42,092 nt of DNA from a virus. Every line of letters begins with the position of its first letter. Within the stretch, counting starts at the first letter, position 1. The notes below the pieces were generated by a model. The model worked only from the letters and a program-made list of their open reading frames with translations, ran no database searches and was not told where the DNA came from. This document shows, one piece after another, positions 17,169 to 26,609 of this stretch. The DNA lies in IMG/VR virus record IMGVR_UViG_3300043543_000020, positions 1-42,092 of that record; one strand, 5' to 3'. The translations under genes and the position numbers were made by a program.

Positions 17169-20100
17169 ATGGCTAATCTCCCAAATACTGCCATACCCAA
17201 TCCCATATCTCTCCCATTGAGCCCGGCGGTGCAGGACCCACTGTTCGGGGTAAACCTGTACGGCGCCGGGACGAACATGTTCTTCGCTTCGCAGCTGGAG
17301 CAGAACACGTCTGACGTGCTTGCGTACCGGGCGCAGAAGCAGCAGGCGCTATTCAACGCAGCTCAGGCTGCTGTAGCCAATGCCATGATTGGTCAAAGCG
17401 TGTTCGAGCCCGACCCTTCCCAATGGACGCCGGAGTCGGCAGCAGCGCAGACCGACAGGGCTCTGGCTAAGCTAGCTACTATCAACCCAGAACTGGCTGC
17501 CCAACTTGCGGCCGAGCGTGAGGGTAAGTCAGGTGAGGGCATCTTCGACATCATAAAGGGCGTATTCTCTCCCATCGGCAAGGCCCTTGACCTTCTGTTC
17601 GGTACCGCTTACATCATCCCCAACATGGTATTCGACATCGTAGATGGTGGCGAGTTTAGTCCTGGTAAGAACTTCGTCGGGGCCTTCACCGGTGAGGTGC
17701 GCCATAACTGGAATGCTGTGTTCCAGCAGATGGGTTGGAAGGGCGATGGAATCGGCGGAATCGCCCGCGCCATACTTGGCTTCATCGGTGATGTAGCTAC
17801 CGACCCGATTACTTGGCTTTTTCTTGGAACGGGCGGCCTGGTCAAGGCTGAAGCCCGCGCCGGTCTAGTTGCTGCCAAGGCCGCTACGGAGAGTGAGGGC
17901 ATACTTAAGCTCGCGCGCGGCGTAGAGCGATTCGCTAAGGCTACGGATGAGGAAATCGTCACACATTTGCGCGGAGTGTGGGAGGGCGTGATACACGACG
18001 TTGGTCACGAAGCTCTCAGGTACGGCAACATAGACGTTTTCGAGCGTGCTGCCGCTCTTACCAATGCCTCGTTTTCGGCTGCGGAGAATGAGCTGTACAA
18101 GACGCTCTTCGAGGTTGGGTCCAAGACCTATGACCTGGTTCGGACGCGCACCCTACGCCACGCCGTACAGAAAGGTCTGGTCCTGAGCGAGAAGGGAGTG
18201 GTTTCGGCTAAGGATGTAAAGGAGCTGCTTGAGACCGCTATACGCAATGGTGCCTTTAAGAACCCCAAGGACCCGCTGTGGCGGCAGGCAACTATCTTCG
18301 CCGACGCCCTTGGCGGCGTGCGGCTGCGCGTGCGGGTTCCCTTTACGTCGTTCAGATATATCAGCCCTCCGACCCTTTATGGCCGCCTTGGCCCCTTCAT
18401 GCTTGGCGGCGGCCTGGACATGGTGTCCCGGTTCTTCGCTGGGCAATCGGGTATGGTGCGCCTGGTCCATGAGATAGGGATGGGCAACGCTACTTGGGAA
18501 CATCTCCGCTACTGGATGGACGAGGGCTGGACCAGCTTCATGAAGCAGTTCCCCGACCTTGGGAGGCGCATAGCCGGTAACGGCATGCACTTCGGGAGCA
18601 TGTTCTACTCCACCGCTGAGCGGCTTTCTGCCATCACCGCCGTATTCGACCGTGGGGCGGCGATGACCCGCCACGGCCTGGCCGGTTACATGGCCTGGCA
18701 GGCAAGGCTTGAAGCTGACAGCGCTGGTAATGACTTCGTTCACAACACCATCCGTCGTGTCCTCGGGGAGGATGCATCGCTGAACGATGACTTCCACAAG
18801 ACGTTCGGTATACACGCCGACGAGAAACTGACAACGGCGACCGAGGAGGTGAAGGCCAGGATTTCTGAGTACCTCGACTGGTTCCCTGAGGACCTTGACC
18901 CGGGTAACTGGGACGAGTTCAAACAGTGGCTCCTAGACACGAATCCCGGTTGGGGTGACCTCATAAACAGCGTTGAGCCTGCAGGTTCGGGGCTTCATGC
19001 GTCTTACAGGTTCGTAGACGACCCAGAAGCCCACGACTTCTTCGTCCGGATGCAGCGGATGTGGAAGACCGCGCAGAGCTTCACGCCCGAGGAACGCCGC
19101 GTGCTTAAGCGCATGGGCGTCGTGCTCCGCATAGCGGGCGAGGAGGCTAGCAAGCACGGAGTCCATCATGGGAACGTTAAGTTCGCCTTCGACGAGGCAC
19201 TTGGCCTGCACCCTTCGCAGGTCAAGGACTGGCAGTATGGACGAGGGATGCCGCATCCGGCTACTCAGGTCGTCGAGGAGGCCGGTAAGAAGCGCGCTCC
19301 CAAGATTTACTACCTACACATAGAGGACCCCGACATCCGGCAGCAGATTCTGACCGGAGGCCAGCGGCTGGACGCTGCAGCGACCATAGACGAGTTCTCC
19401 GGTATCAAGGTCTATGAGAAGAAGATTCACCCTGACGACATTCCTGTAGCAATCCGTGGAGAGGATTTCGTCGAGCTTGACGCTATGGGGAACGGAGTAC
19501 TTCCGACCGAGGTGGCTCCGAACCGCACTATACACGACGCTCGCGAAGAGATAGATAAGTACCTTGATGAGCTTGCTAAGAAGGTTACGAAGGCCACAGC
19601 ATCGGCTAAGGAAGAGAGCCTGCTGGACCTGGTAGAGGCTACTGGGGTAGATGTGTTCCGCCAGGAATACAAGGAGAAGACGGTAGCCGAGTCGCTCACT
19701 AAGGAGATTCGCGCCCGCAGGGCCAACGCAGCTGGCATCATCCGCCCGTTGGAGGACGGCAACAAGGCCATCTACATCTTCGACCCAACGGACGTGAAGC
19801 TGGTGAGTGAGGAGTTCCCGGTCCTCAGGCCGCACCGGGGCTACTACCACCGCGTCCTCAAGAAGGAGGTCGCCGAGGCCATCCGAGGGCGCATCCCGAA
19901 GGATGAGCCGCAGATTCTGCTGGCTGAGCCCCAGCTTCAGGCAGAGCTTAACCGAACGCTGCCCTATGACCTCAAGACCTCCTCTGACATGGTCAAGGAG
20001 ATGCTGGCCGATAAGCTCGGCATCGACCCTTCCATGCTGCCTGATATCGTGTGGGACACCAACCCCATGGTTTCTTATACCAAGTACCTGCACGACCAGG

Positions 20101-23100
20101 CGCTCGCTATCCGCTCGCGCATCCTCGGGCGCACGTCTCAGCGGCTCATGACGCTTTCCCGCTTCGCTCCCTTCATGTTCTCTGCTGCCCCCAAGACACA
20201 GGAATATAGATGGACCATCTCTCCCGGCGTGATGAAGTACATCATCACCCGAGAGAAGGAGCTGGTGGAGAAGGTTCTTGCGGCCAACAAGCGCGCCATC
20301 AAGTACATGCAGGCGCAGAAGAAGCAGTTTAACTTCGTTGCCGAGGAGATGGGTCGCCTCACCGAGGAGGTGGAGGGGCGTTTCGTGCAGAAGCTTGGCC
20401 CTCCCGACGAAGAGGTTGCTGCCATCCTACGCTGGGGGCGCAACAGGGCTGAGGCCCAGCAGGCGATAACGAAGGCCCGTCCGGAGCTGGAGGGTAGGCT
20501 TGCCCAGCTCGACGAAGAGGAGAAGCTGGTTAGCCGTGTGCTGGACCAGGCAACTGGGCGGTTGGCTGACATATACAAGAAGACATCCGATGGGCGGCCG
20601 GACATTCCTGGTCATATTAAGGCTGCGCTGGACAAGTTCGACCGGCAGATAGATAGGCTTACGAGTCCTGGAGCCCCCGAGCCGCATAAGCTCATGCTCA
20701 AGAAGCACGACCCCAACATAGCCACCGACCTCGGTGACGGGGTATGGCGGTTGGGCGAGCCACATAGTATTCCGGGAGCAAGCACTATCAAGCAATGGGC
20801 GCAGCTTGGCACCGCGCCTAATATACCACCAGTTACGTATTATTACGTAGACGAGAGCGGCAAGATACTTGGTACGAAGCGCATCGCGTACTCGCCAATC
20901 GTGAAGAGCGATACTTTCGTACTGCCGGAGGCCCGCGGTCGGGGCATAGCCACTAAGCTAGCGAACGCGTTCTTCAGGGACCTTGAGGATATATCTAAGG
21001 ACCGTATAGCGAGCTTCGACCGTATCATAGAGAACTACCTTGAAAAGAACTCATTTACCCCAGGTGGCGCCGCTGCTACGAAGAAGGCGCTTAGGGAGTT
21101 CTACCCTGAGCACATAAACAGGCGCCTAGACGCTGTTCGTAAGGTCATCGAAGATATGATGGACAGGGGCGAGCTGTACTACCGCAAGGAACTCGACTCT
21201 GTGTTTACGAAGACAGGAAGCTTCGTCAGGAAGGGTGGTGGGCGTAGGCTTATCTCGCCTACGGAGCTTCAGCTTGAGCGAGAGCAGCTCCAGAAGCGGC
21301 TTGAGGACCTGAACTTCGTTCAGGAAATCCTGGACAGGAGCCTGAGGCCGGTTGAGCCCGAGACCGGGCGCTTCTTGCCCGTCGTGCCTCCGGACCCGAA
21401 CCGTCCGAAGTGGCAGCACCGCAACCCGCTGGAGCTGGCTGGTAGCCGCACTGAGAAGGCCCTTGGTAGCCGGTCGGCTGCGGCGCAGAAGCACAACGCC
21501 GCCATCAAGGAAGGCATGGAAATCTCTAAGCGCCTGGAGCGGGCGCGCGTTGAGCTAGTTCGGGCAACCAATGCCCTGAATAAGGCACTGGCCGAGGCGC
21601 AGCAGGCCAGGGCTAAGCTTAAGCCAGCGCTCATAGAGGTGCCGCTGGCTGGAGGCGGCAAGAACGTGGCCGCTGAAGCTACGGACACTCTCGGTCTGCA
21701 GGGCCTTACCCGTCTGCGTGTTCCCGGTTTGGAGTCTTACGCCATGCCGTCTTACATCGCCGAGGAGTTCCACAGCATGATTGACCGGCACGGGGTTGGA
21801 CACCTGCGCCAAGAGTGGCGGCGCTTCGTCCTTGGCCCGTGGAAGCGCTGGGCCACCTACCGCTGGCCGGGGTTCCACGCCCGTAACTTCTTCGGGGCCT
21901 GGTTCAACAACTGGCTCGGCGGTGTGATGGTGGCAGACTACGCCTTCTCGTACAAGGTCAACAATGAGAAGTTTTTCGAGAAGCTGGTAACGCCGGATGA
22001 GTTCAAGCGCTACCGGCTGGGGCTTCTCTTCGGTGAGGACAACGTCGGCTCCCTGACCTACGGAGATATCCGTGACCACCTGGCGCGGCTGGGCGTGGGC
22101 GAAGGGAACACACGTTCTGTTGCCGAGGCCGCGAACACCGTGGACGAGGCTTGGCAGATTTATACCGCGGCTGCCGCCAAGGACAAGACCAAGCTCCGCC
22201 GGGGATTCGAGCGCTTCGACAACCGCATGCGTAACATCGGTGCAAGCGTGGAGGAGTTCCACCGTACTGCCGCTTGGGCGCATGGCATGGCTATCACCAA
22301 CGGTGACACGTACGGCGCTAGGGCCTTCGTTATGATGCGCCACGGCGACTACGCCGACCTTACTCCGGCTGAGGACTATATCCGGGACCTGGTGCCATTC
22401 TACAAGTGGCTCAGGACTAACGTCCCGTACCAGATTCGTGCTCTGGCAGCCGAGCCTGGGAAGATGACCCTCGTCGCCGGTAAGCTGGAGAGGACTGCCT
22501 ACGACATAGCCGGGTTCGACGAGCAGAAGGCCCGCGCTTCCCAGCCGCAGTTCCTTAGGGAGGCCCTGGCCATCCCTATCCCGGACTGGGTGCCGGTAAT
22601 CGGAAGTAAGGGCCAAGACAACATCAAGTACGCCATACTTGACTTGCCATTCAATGACCTGTATAATGGGCTGAACGACTACATCTCTGCCACGCTTCCG
22701 GTGGTCAGGAACCTTCTTGAGTCTTACGCCATCAAGCAGCAGGTCTTCACCGGCAAGCCGCTGGAGGGCAAGCTGGTTAGGCTCTCTGGTGTGTGGAACA
22801 CTCCCGGTATCCGGGACGTGCTCAAGATGACCGGCATAGCCAAGGCTGACAAGGACGGCAACCTGTTCATAGACGACAGGCTTGAGAACGTCCTTACTGC
22901 CTGGCCCATCTACAGCCGGTTCCGCAACTTCATGGAGGCTGACCCTGCCCGAGTTGAGGCCCGTATGGGTGGGCTGTTCTCCATGATTGCTGGTATCGGT
23001 ATCCGGCCCGACAACTTCGTTCAGGCAGAACTGGACTTCTTCTACAACGAGGTCGAGCCGGTGCTTCAGCAGTACCGTCAGTTGGGGGTTAGGTTCCCGC

Positions 23101-23198
23101 AGGCGCGGGAGTTCGTAGACGCCGCAGACGCCATCGGCGCCACGCCCATCAAGCTTGACCTACCGACCGGCGATGAGCCCCTTGTCACGCTCGTCTAG
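17169..23198 (+). CDS. Giant internal virion (ejection) protein with a GNAT-like segment
   Basis: 2009 aa, about 14% of the window. The N-terminus has hydrophobic stretches (IIKGVFSPIGKALDLLFG, then YIIPNMVFDIV near 118-155) that could insert into membranes. The middle is helical. Around residues 1215-1290 a segment with DESGKILGTKRI, then FVLPEARGRGIATKLANAFF, matches the acetyl-CoA binding motif of GNAT N-acetyltransferases (R-G-x-G-I/A). A coiled coil lies near 1360-1490. The C-terminal 500 residues (GPWKRWATYRWPGFHARNFF onwards) resemble the conserved part of large phage virion proteins. Location and size match a podoviral ejection protein that crosses the envelope. No transglycosylase motif was recognised. 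Start at ATG 17169, weak ribosome binding site. Confidence 0.78.
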   Translation: MANLPNTAIPNPISLPLSPAVQDPLFGVNLYGAGTNMFFASQLEQNTSDVLAYRAQKQQALFNAAQAAVANAMIGQSVFEPDPSQWTPESAAAQTDRALAKLATINPELAAQLAAEREGKSGEGIFDIIKGVFSPIGKALDLLFGTAYIIPNMVFDIVDGGEFSPGKNFVGAFTGEVRHNWNAVFQQMGWKGDGIGGIARAILGFIGDVATDPITWLFLGTGGLVKAEARAGLVAAKAATESEGILKLARGVERFAKATDEEIVTHLRGVWEGVIHDVGHEALRYGNIDVFERAAALTNASFSAAENELYKTLFEVGSKTYDLVRTRTLRHAVQKGLVLSEKGVVSAKDVKELLETAIRNGAFKNPKDPLWRQATIFADALGGVRLRVRVPFTSFRYISPPTLYGRLGPFMLGGGLDMVSRFFAGQSGMVRLVHEIGMGNATWEHLRYWMDEGWTSFMKQFPDLGRRIAGNGMHFGSMFYSTAERLSAITAVFDRGAAMTRHGLAGYMAWQARLEADSAGNDFVHNTIRRVLGEDASLNDDFHKTFGIHADEKLTTATEEVKARISEYLDWFPEDLDPGNWDEFKQWLLDTNPGWGDLINSVEPAGSGLHASYRFVDDPEAHDFFVRMQRMWKTAQSFTPEERRVLKRMGVVLRIAGEEASKHGVHHGNVKFAFDEALGLHPSQVKDWQYGRGMPHPATQVVEEAGKKRAPKIYYLHIEDPDIRQQILTGGQRLDAAATIDEFSGIKVYEKKIHPDDIPVAIRGEDFVELDAMGNGVLPTEVAPNRTIHDAREEIDKYLDELAKKVTKATASAKEESLLDLVEATGVDVFRQEYKEKTVAESLTKEIRARRANAAGIIRPLEDGNKAIYIFDPTDVKLVSEEFPVLRPHRGYYHRVLKKEVAEAIRGRIPKDEPQILLAEPQLQAELNRTLPYDLKTSSDMVKEMLADKLGIDPSMLPDIVWDTNPMVSYTKYLHDQALAIRSRILGRTSQRLMTLSRFAPFMFSAAPKTQEYRWTISPGVMKYIITREKELVEKVLAANKRAIKYMQAQKKQFNFVAEEMGRLTEEVEGRFVQKLGPPDEEVAAILRWGRNRAEAQQAITKARPELEGRLAQLDEEEKLVSRVLDQATGRLADIYKKTSDGRPDIPGHIKAALDKFDRQIDRLTSPGAPEPHKLMLKKHDPNIATDLGDGVWRLGEPHSIPGASTIKQWAQLGTAPNIPPVTYYYVDESGKILGTKRIAYSPIVKSDTFVLPEARGRGIATKLANAFFRDLEDISKDRIASFDRIIENYLEKNSFTPGGAAATKKALREFYPEHINRRLDAVRKVIEDMMDRGELYYRKELDSVFTKTGSFVRKGGGRRLISPTELQLEREQLQKRLEDLNFVQEILDRSLRPVEPETGRFLPVVPPDPNRPKWQHRNPLELAGSRTEKALGSRSAAAQKHNAAIKEGMEISKRLERARVELVRATNALNKALAEAQQARAKLKPALIEVPLAGGGKNVAAEATDTLGLQGLTRLRVPGLESYAMPSYIAEEFHSMIDRHGVGHLRQEWRRFVLGPWKRWATYRWPGFHARNFFGAWFNNWLGGVMVADYAFSYKVNNEKFFEKLVTPDEFKRYRLGLLFGEDNVGSLTYGDIRDHLARLGVGEGNTRSVAEAANTVDEAWQIYTAAAAKDKTKLRRGFERFDNRMRNIGASVEEFHRTAAWAHGMAITNGDTYGARAFVMMRHGDYADLTPAEDYIRDLVPFYKWLRTNVPYQIRALAAEPGKMTLVAGKLERTAYDIAGFDEQKARASQPQFLREALAIPIPDWVPVIGSKGQDNIKYAILDLPFNDLYNGLNDYISATLPVVRNLLESYAIKQQVFTGKPLEGKLVRLSGVWNTPGIRDVLKMTGIAKADKDGNLFIDDRLENVLTAWPIYSRFRNFMEADPARVEARMGGLFSMIAGIGIRPDNFVQAELDFFYNEVEPVLQQYRQLGVRFPQAREFVDAADAIGATPIKLDLPTGDEPLVTLV

Positions 23199-23211
23199 TT
23201 AAGGAGGAATC

Positions 23212-23736
23212 ATGCGAACCTACGATATCCGACCCGGCCTTGCCTGCACTGCTGAGCTGACGGCAGCCATCGCCCGGCTTCGCCTGTCCAAGAAGTATAA
23301 GGAGCCCCTGGTCTCCCCCTCGTGCCGCACCGACGACCCTCCGGGTCTGGTCGTGCGCCGGTTCCACTTCAAGGGTAAGGGCCGTGATGTGGTCATCGAC
23401 GTTAAGCTCCACGCCAAGGTCATGGTTGCCTTCCTGAAGGCGCTGCGTAAGTGCCGTACCATCCAGGTTACACAGAGCCACACTTCGGTGTATTCCGGGT
23501 CCTACCGTACATATGAGCAGCAGAACACGCTGTACCAGCGCTACATCTCTGGTACCGGTCACAAGGCCGCTCACCCATGTCGTGGATATCACCGTACCGG
23601 GCGGGCGGTTGACCTCTTCCAGGTAACGGATACGGAGGCTGCCGCTATGCAGTCCGTGCGGGAAGACGGCAAGCGGTTCTACTGGGGTAAGGTGTTCGGC
23701 GACCCGCCGCATTTCAGTTTCGGGGAGCTAGGTTAA
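23212..23736 (+). CDS. Endolysin, peptidase M15 (VanY / D-Ala-D-Ala carboxypeptidase-like)
   Basis: Zinc peptidase expected to cut peptidoglycan stem peptides at lysis. The 174-aa protein has SGSYRTYEQQNTLY (about 95-108), then HRTGRAVD with His127 and Asp134 as zinc ligands. DPPHFSF near 164-170 supplies the third ligand His167 and an acidic residue, Asp164, at the catalytic-base position (usually Glu in the family). The spacing matches M15 enzymes. No signal peptide is seen, so it would need the adjacent holin candidate. Start ATG 23212 follows AAGGAGGAATC. The N-terminal 80 residues are basic and could contact the cell wall. Confidence 0.88.
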   Translation: MRTYDIRPGLACTAELTAAIARLRLSKKYKEPLVSPSCRTDDPPGLVVRRFHFKGKGRDVVIDVKLHAKVMVAFLKALRKCRTIQVTQSHTSVYSGSYRTYEQQNTLYQRYISGTGHKAAHPCRGYHRTGRAVDLFQVTDTEAAAMQSVREDGKRFYWGKVFGDPPHFSFGELG

Positions 23737-23737
23737 G

Positions 23738-24091
23738 ATGGAGTTTCCTACCAGCGACTACGTACAACTCGGCCTTGGTGGGGCGGCTATCGCCGCGCTG
23801 GTTGCTCTGGCTAGGGGATTCTTCCGCATGAATCGGGAGATACTGAAGAACAATAGAGAAACCACCGAGTATGTGGTCGAACAGTTCACGAACCACTTTA
23901 GCTCGGTGGCCTCTCAGTTGGAGTCTGTGTCTAAGAGTCTAACTACGCTGACCGAGGTTCAGCGCCAGCTCGTAGACGAGATTAAACAAGACCGGCGAGG
24001 TTCTGCTCCTGCTGCTCCCCAGTCGAAGGCGAAGCCGAAGGCTCCGGCTCCTGGTGGGTTCGGCTCGCTTCGGGTTCCGCCTGTGGTCTAG
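23738..24091 (+). CDS. Putative holin (single-TM)
   Basis: 117 aa. Residues 8-29 (LGLGGAAIAALVALARGFF core) form one transmembrane helix, followed by a charged helix with coiled-coil spacing (residues 40-90) and a Lys/Pro/Ala-rich tail. It lies one base after the endolysin stop. Position and topology fit a one-TM holin or a related lysis membrane protein; function is not demonstrated by motif. The end of the gene overlaps a convergent minus-strand ORF. Confidence 0.68.
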   Translation: MEFPTSDYVQLGLGGAAIAALVALARGFFRMNREILKNNRETTEYVVEQFTNHFSSVASQLESVSKSLTTLTEVQRQLVDEIKQDRRGSAPAAPQSKAKPKAPAPGGFGSLRVPPVV

Positions 24092-24266
24092 CCGAACCGA
24101 AGGGCGTACCACGCGGCGGGATGCGGGTGATGGTCTGCGCCAGCAGCCTGCTAGCCCGCCTACGGACCCCACGCGGGGCCATGAGAAGAAGAACCCACTC
24201 TGGCTGCATCTCCAGCCACTTCTCAAGCTTCTCCACCAGCCTACTGACGATACGCTCTTCAGTCAT
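23982..24266 (-). CDS. Hypothetical protein, convergent with holin
   Basis: 94 aa. The N-terminal 50 residues (MTEERIVSRLVEKLEKWLE onward) are helical and charged; residues 55-94 are Pro/Glu/Ser rich and antisense to the end of the holin gene. The ATG overlaps the stop of the upstream 51-aa gene (ATGACTGA), and the frame fills the otherwise empty 24092-24258 stretch, which supports it as real. The long 3' overlap of 110 bases leaves its C-terminus doubtful. Function unknown. Confidence 0.5.
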   Translation of the reverse strand: MTEERIVSRLVEKLEKWLEMQPEWVLLLMAPRGVRRRASRLLAQTITRIPPRGTPFGSARPQAEPEASRTHQEPEPSASPSTGEQQEQNLAGLV

Positions 24267-24414
24267 TCCTACCCTCCGTCAACATAGCGAGGCGCTGCTT
24301 CCACAACGCCTCATCCTCTCTGCGCGCCCTGCGCTCTTCGAAGTACTGCCTACGCTGCTCAGCGCGTATACGTGCCAGCTGCCTGCGGGTGTAGGGGCGC
24401 TTCTTCTTAGCCAA
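24259..24414 (-). CDS. Small basic protein (51 aa, TTG start)
   Basis: Starts TTG directly after the TAG of the deoxyribonucleotidase gene, with GAGAGGTG 6-7 bases upstream. The product begins MAKKKRPYTRRQLARIRAEQ and is strongly basic and helical, with further Arg/Glu-rich sequence up to LAMLTEGRND. It may bind nucleic acid, but no family is recognised. The downstream gene's ATG overlaps its stop, so the three reading frames look like one translationally coupled unit. Confidence 0.62.
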   Translation of the reverse strand: MAKKKRPYTRRQLARIRAEQRRQYFEERRARREDEALWKQRLAMLTEGRND

Positions 24415-25020
24415 CTAAATCACCTCTCTCACGATATCCAGCACGTCGTCCCAACAATACGCCGCCTCGTCTGGGCATTGCCCAAGCACGGCTGTCGCTT
24501 CTGAGGTAGACAGGAACTCCTGGACCCAAGGGACGAACCAGATAGACCTGCGGCCAGCCTCTACCCACTCCTTGCAGGTCTCCAGGCGGTCGTCCACGAT
24601 GAGCGAAGCATCCGTAGCCTCTAGCTTGCTGGCACCAGGAGCGACGATGGTCACCTGGTTGAATGGCGGGCGCCAGCGCCCGAGCCACTTCCATACCGCG
24701 AACTCAGCCCACTGGGGCTTGGCTGTGACGCACTCGACGTAGTAGCCCGCGTTCCGGAGCTGCTTTATGCCGCCGATAGCCCCCGGCACCGCCGGGAACG
24801 TGGCCCACAGCCAGTCGCGCTCCCTGAGCCAGTCCCACCAGCTGCTGTATCCACTCTCCTCGAACTTAGGGTGGTTGGCGAACCAGTGTGCCCAGTCACC
24901 CCACGGGTCACCATCCCAAGACTCCTTGACGCCCTCGCCGTACTCACGCTCGAAGGCGTCTATGACAGACCCGAAGAAGTCAAGAACTACATCATCCAGG
25001 TCTACTGCAATCTTCTTCAC
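24415..25020 (-). CDS. 5'(3')-deoxyribonucleotidase (HAD superfamily)
   Basis: Removes phosphate from deoxynucleoside monophosphates. The 201-aa protein starts KKIAVDLDDVVLDFF, with the HAD nucleophile and acid Asp7 and Asp9. VTAKPQWAEF near 122 supplies HAD motif II and KLEATDASLIVDDRLETC near 150-167 gives motifs III/IV with VDD. The length fits the family. A start at GTG 25020 is chosen because AGGAGGTAGC lies just upstream; an ATG 39 bases further upstream would overlap the kinase gene and has no such site. Together with the dNMP kinase next to it, it would tune the nucleotide pool during infection, perhaps removing a host or modified nucleotide. Confidence 0.88.
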   Translation of the reverse strand: MKKIAVDLDDVVLDFFGSVIDAFEREYGEGVKESWDGDPWGDWAHWFANHPKFEESGYSSWWDWLRERDWLWATFPAVPGAIGGIKQLRNAGYYVECVTAKPQWAEFAVWKWLGRWRPPFNQVTIVAPGASKLEATDASLIVDDRLETCKEWVEAGRRSIWFVPWVQEFLSTSEATAVLGQCPDEAAYCWDDVLDIVREVI

Positions 25021-25028
25021 GCTACCTC

Positions 25029-25664
25029 CTACAGAGCCTCGGGGACCTGTGCGGCCCAATATACCCGACTGTACGCATAGCAGTCGATGTCATGCTTGAC
25101 ACGCTTAACCGCCTCCCGCAGCTCTTCTAGGCTGCCGTCGTTATAGATGACGATGTTGTCCTGTATGTGCAACAGCTCGGTCTCAGAGACATGAGCCGCC
25201 GTAGTTCCATCCATAAACGTGATACCTGGCCGCACCACACGGATGATATATGCCTCGGTGCCCAGGCTTTTAGCCCAGTTACGTATAGCCGCTTCCTCGT
25301 TGACGAACCGAACATCGGTGATTACCACATCCCCGACACTCAAGTCCGCCAGCACCTGATTCTTGACGACCTCAAGCCAGAAGCTGTCATTCAGAGCGCG
25401 GATACGGGTACCCAGCTCTTGGAGCAGCCTGCGAACCTCACCACCGGCATCAGGGTTCTCCTTCAGTGCTTCCCAGTTGCCGTCCAGGAACTGGAGGTAC
25501 GACTGTATATGGTTGCCGTACTTATCCACTATAGGGTTGATGTCCCTGAGGAGGGACTTCAGCGCAGCAGCAAAGGAGTGCTGGACGAAACCATAGTCCT
25601 GCACCAGCACCTGCCCAACGGAATCCTTGCCGTTCCGCGCCTTGCCTGTGATGCCGATTATCAT
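25029..25664 (-). CDS. Deoxynucleoside monophosphate kinase
   Basis: Phosphorylates dNMPs to dNDPs for phage DNA synthesis. 211 aa with P-loop GKARNGKDS at residues 7-15, FAAALK near 31-36, LLQELGTRIR near 79-88, and DVVITDVRFVNEE near 111-123, the order seen in phage T4-type dNMP kinases. ATG 25664 overlaps the helicase stop (ATGA) and follows GGAGGTGGTC. It lies 8 bases upstream of the deoxyribonucleotidase. Confidence 0.9.
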   Translation of the reverse strand: MIIGITGKARNGKDSVGQVLVQDYGFVQHSFAAALKSLLRDINPIVDKYGNHIQSYLQFLDGNWEALKENPDAGGEVRRLLQELGTRIRALNDSFWLEVVKNQVLADLSVGDVVITDVRFVNEEAAIRNWAKSLGTEAYIIRVVRPGITFMDGTTAAHVSETELLHIQDNIVIYNDGSLEELREAVKRVKHDIDCYAYSRVYWAAQVPEAL

Positions 25665-26590
25665 GTGACCACCTCCATCTTCTGAGAGAGGCCCACGCTC
25701 CTCAACCTCAAACCCTGAGGATGAAGATGGACCCCAGGCCGGTTCTTTATGAGCTGCAACATCGTGTCGTCTCGGTAGGCGATTACGCGGTCAGACCGCT
25801 TAAGCCACTCTTCGTAGTCCACGCCCTCAGACTCAGCCTCTTCCCAAGTCATGTTCCCTATCGGGTCCAGAGCTGGTCTGTAAGTGGCGAGGATGATGTC
25901 GGCCTGCTGCTCACCGCCGTACATCAGCTGTTCCGGCGTAACCGGGCTGGAACCGTGGTACCTGGACGTGCTGTCGTACTGACGACCAACCTGGTGAAGG
26001 ACGATGGTCACAAGCTCATGCTTGTTCGTCCATACCTGTAACTCTTCGGCAAGCCGAGGGATGCGGCTTGTGTCCTTGCCGTCGAACTTGTTCCGCTCCA
26101 GCAGGGCCAGGTAGTCTATGAATACCACCCTGGGTAGGAAACCAGCCACATCGCACATCTCCAGCCAGTCGCTGAGAGAGTCCAGAGACGGCCTGTGCCC
26201 CTTGGTCATGGCTAGGTACTTGGTCTTGGAGAGATAGAGCTGGCGCACGTTCTCCATGTCTGGGGTGTTCCACAGCTCGTCTAGCTCCGTGTGTGGAATC
26301 TGTGTAAACACAGACGCCAACTTAGCCACATACATGTGTGGAGCCTCGTCGAGGCCAGCCCAGCCAACCGGAACACCAGCCTCTAGCATGTTGGCTGCCA
26401 GGTTCAGAGCCACTGCTGTCTTCCTGGTGTGCATCCGCCCGGCCAGGATTACGAAGGTACCAGGCCCGAAACTCTTGCGGTGCAGAAGCTTGTCCAGCTC
26501 TACCCAACCGGAGGCCACCCTCGGTGCTGGGTCGGTAGCTACCCGCTTGTACTCATCCCACTGTTCGTGCGAACTGAGCCACCCAAACAC
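25661..26590 (-). CDS. DnaB/RecA-like replicative ATPase with non-canonical Walker A
   Basis: Likely replicative helicase core. The 309-aa protein contains FGPGTFVILAGRMHTRKTAV (about 41-60), where the P-loop reads GRMHTRKT; the Gly before Lys in GxxxxGKT is replaced by Arg. Walker B is RVVFIDYLALLE (about 154-165) and LVTIVLHQVGRQ near 193-204 resembles the DnaB H3 motif. RVIAYRDDTMLQLIKNRPG near the C-terminus is typical of the SF4 end. It has no separate N-terminal DnaB domain. The start is GTG 26590 after AAGGAGGTTAT. In the replication operon it sits next to nucleotide enzymes and not far from a primase. Confidence 0.83.
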   Translation of the reverse strand: MFGWLSSHEQWDEYKRVATDPAPRVASGWVELDKLLHRKSFGPGTFVILAGRMHTRKTAVALNLAANMLEAGVPVGWAGLDEAPHMYVAKLASVFTQIPHTELDELWNTPDMENVRQLYLSKTKYLAMTKGHRPSLDSLSDWLEMCDVAGFLPRVVFIDYLALLERNKFDGKDTSRIPRLAEELQVWTNKHELVTIVLHQVGRQYDSTSRYHGSSPVTPEQLMYGGEQQADIILATYRPALDPIGNMTWEEAESEGVDYEEWLKRSDRVIAYRDDTMLQLIKNRPGVHLHPQGLRLRSVGLSQKMEVVT

Positions 26591-26609
26591 ATAACCTCCT
26601 TAACAGCAC

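Noticed and set aside
21555-22616. Long minus-strand open frame (353 codons) inside the giant virion protein gene
   Set aside because: No ribosome binding site, no family resemblance, fully antisense to a well-supported gene; GC-rich codon bias creates such frames.
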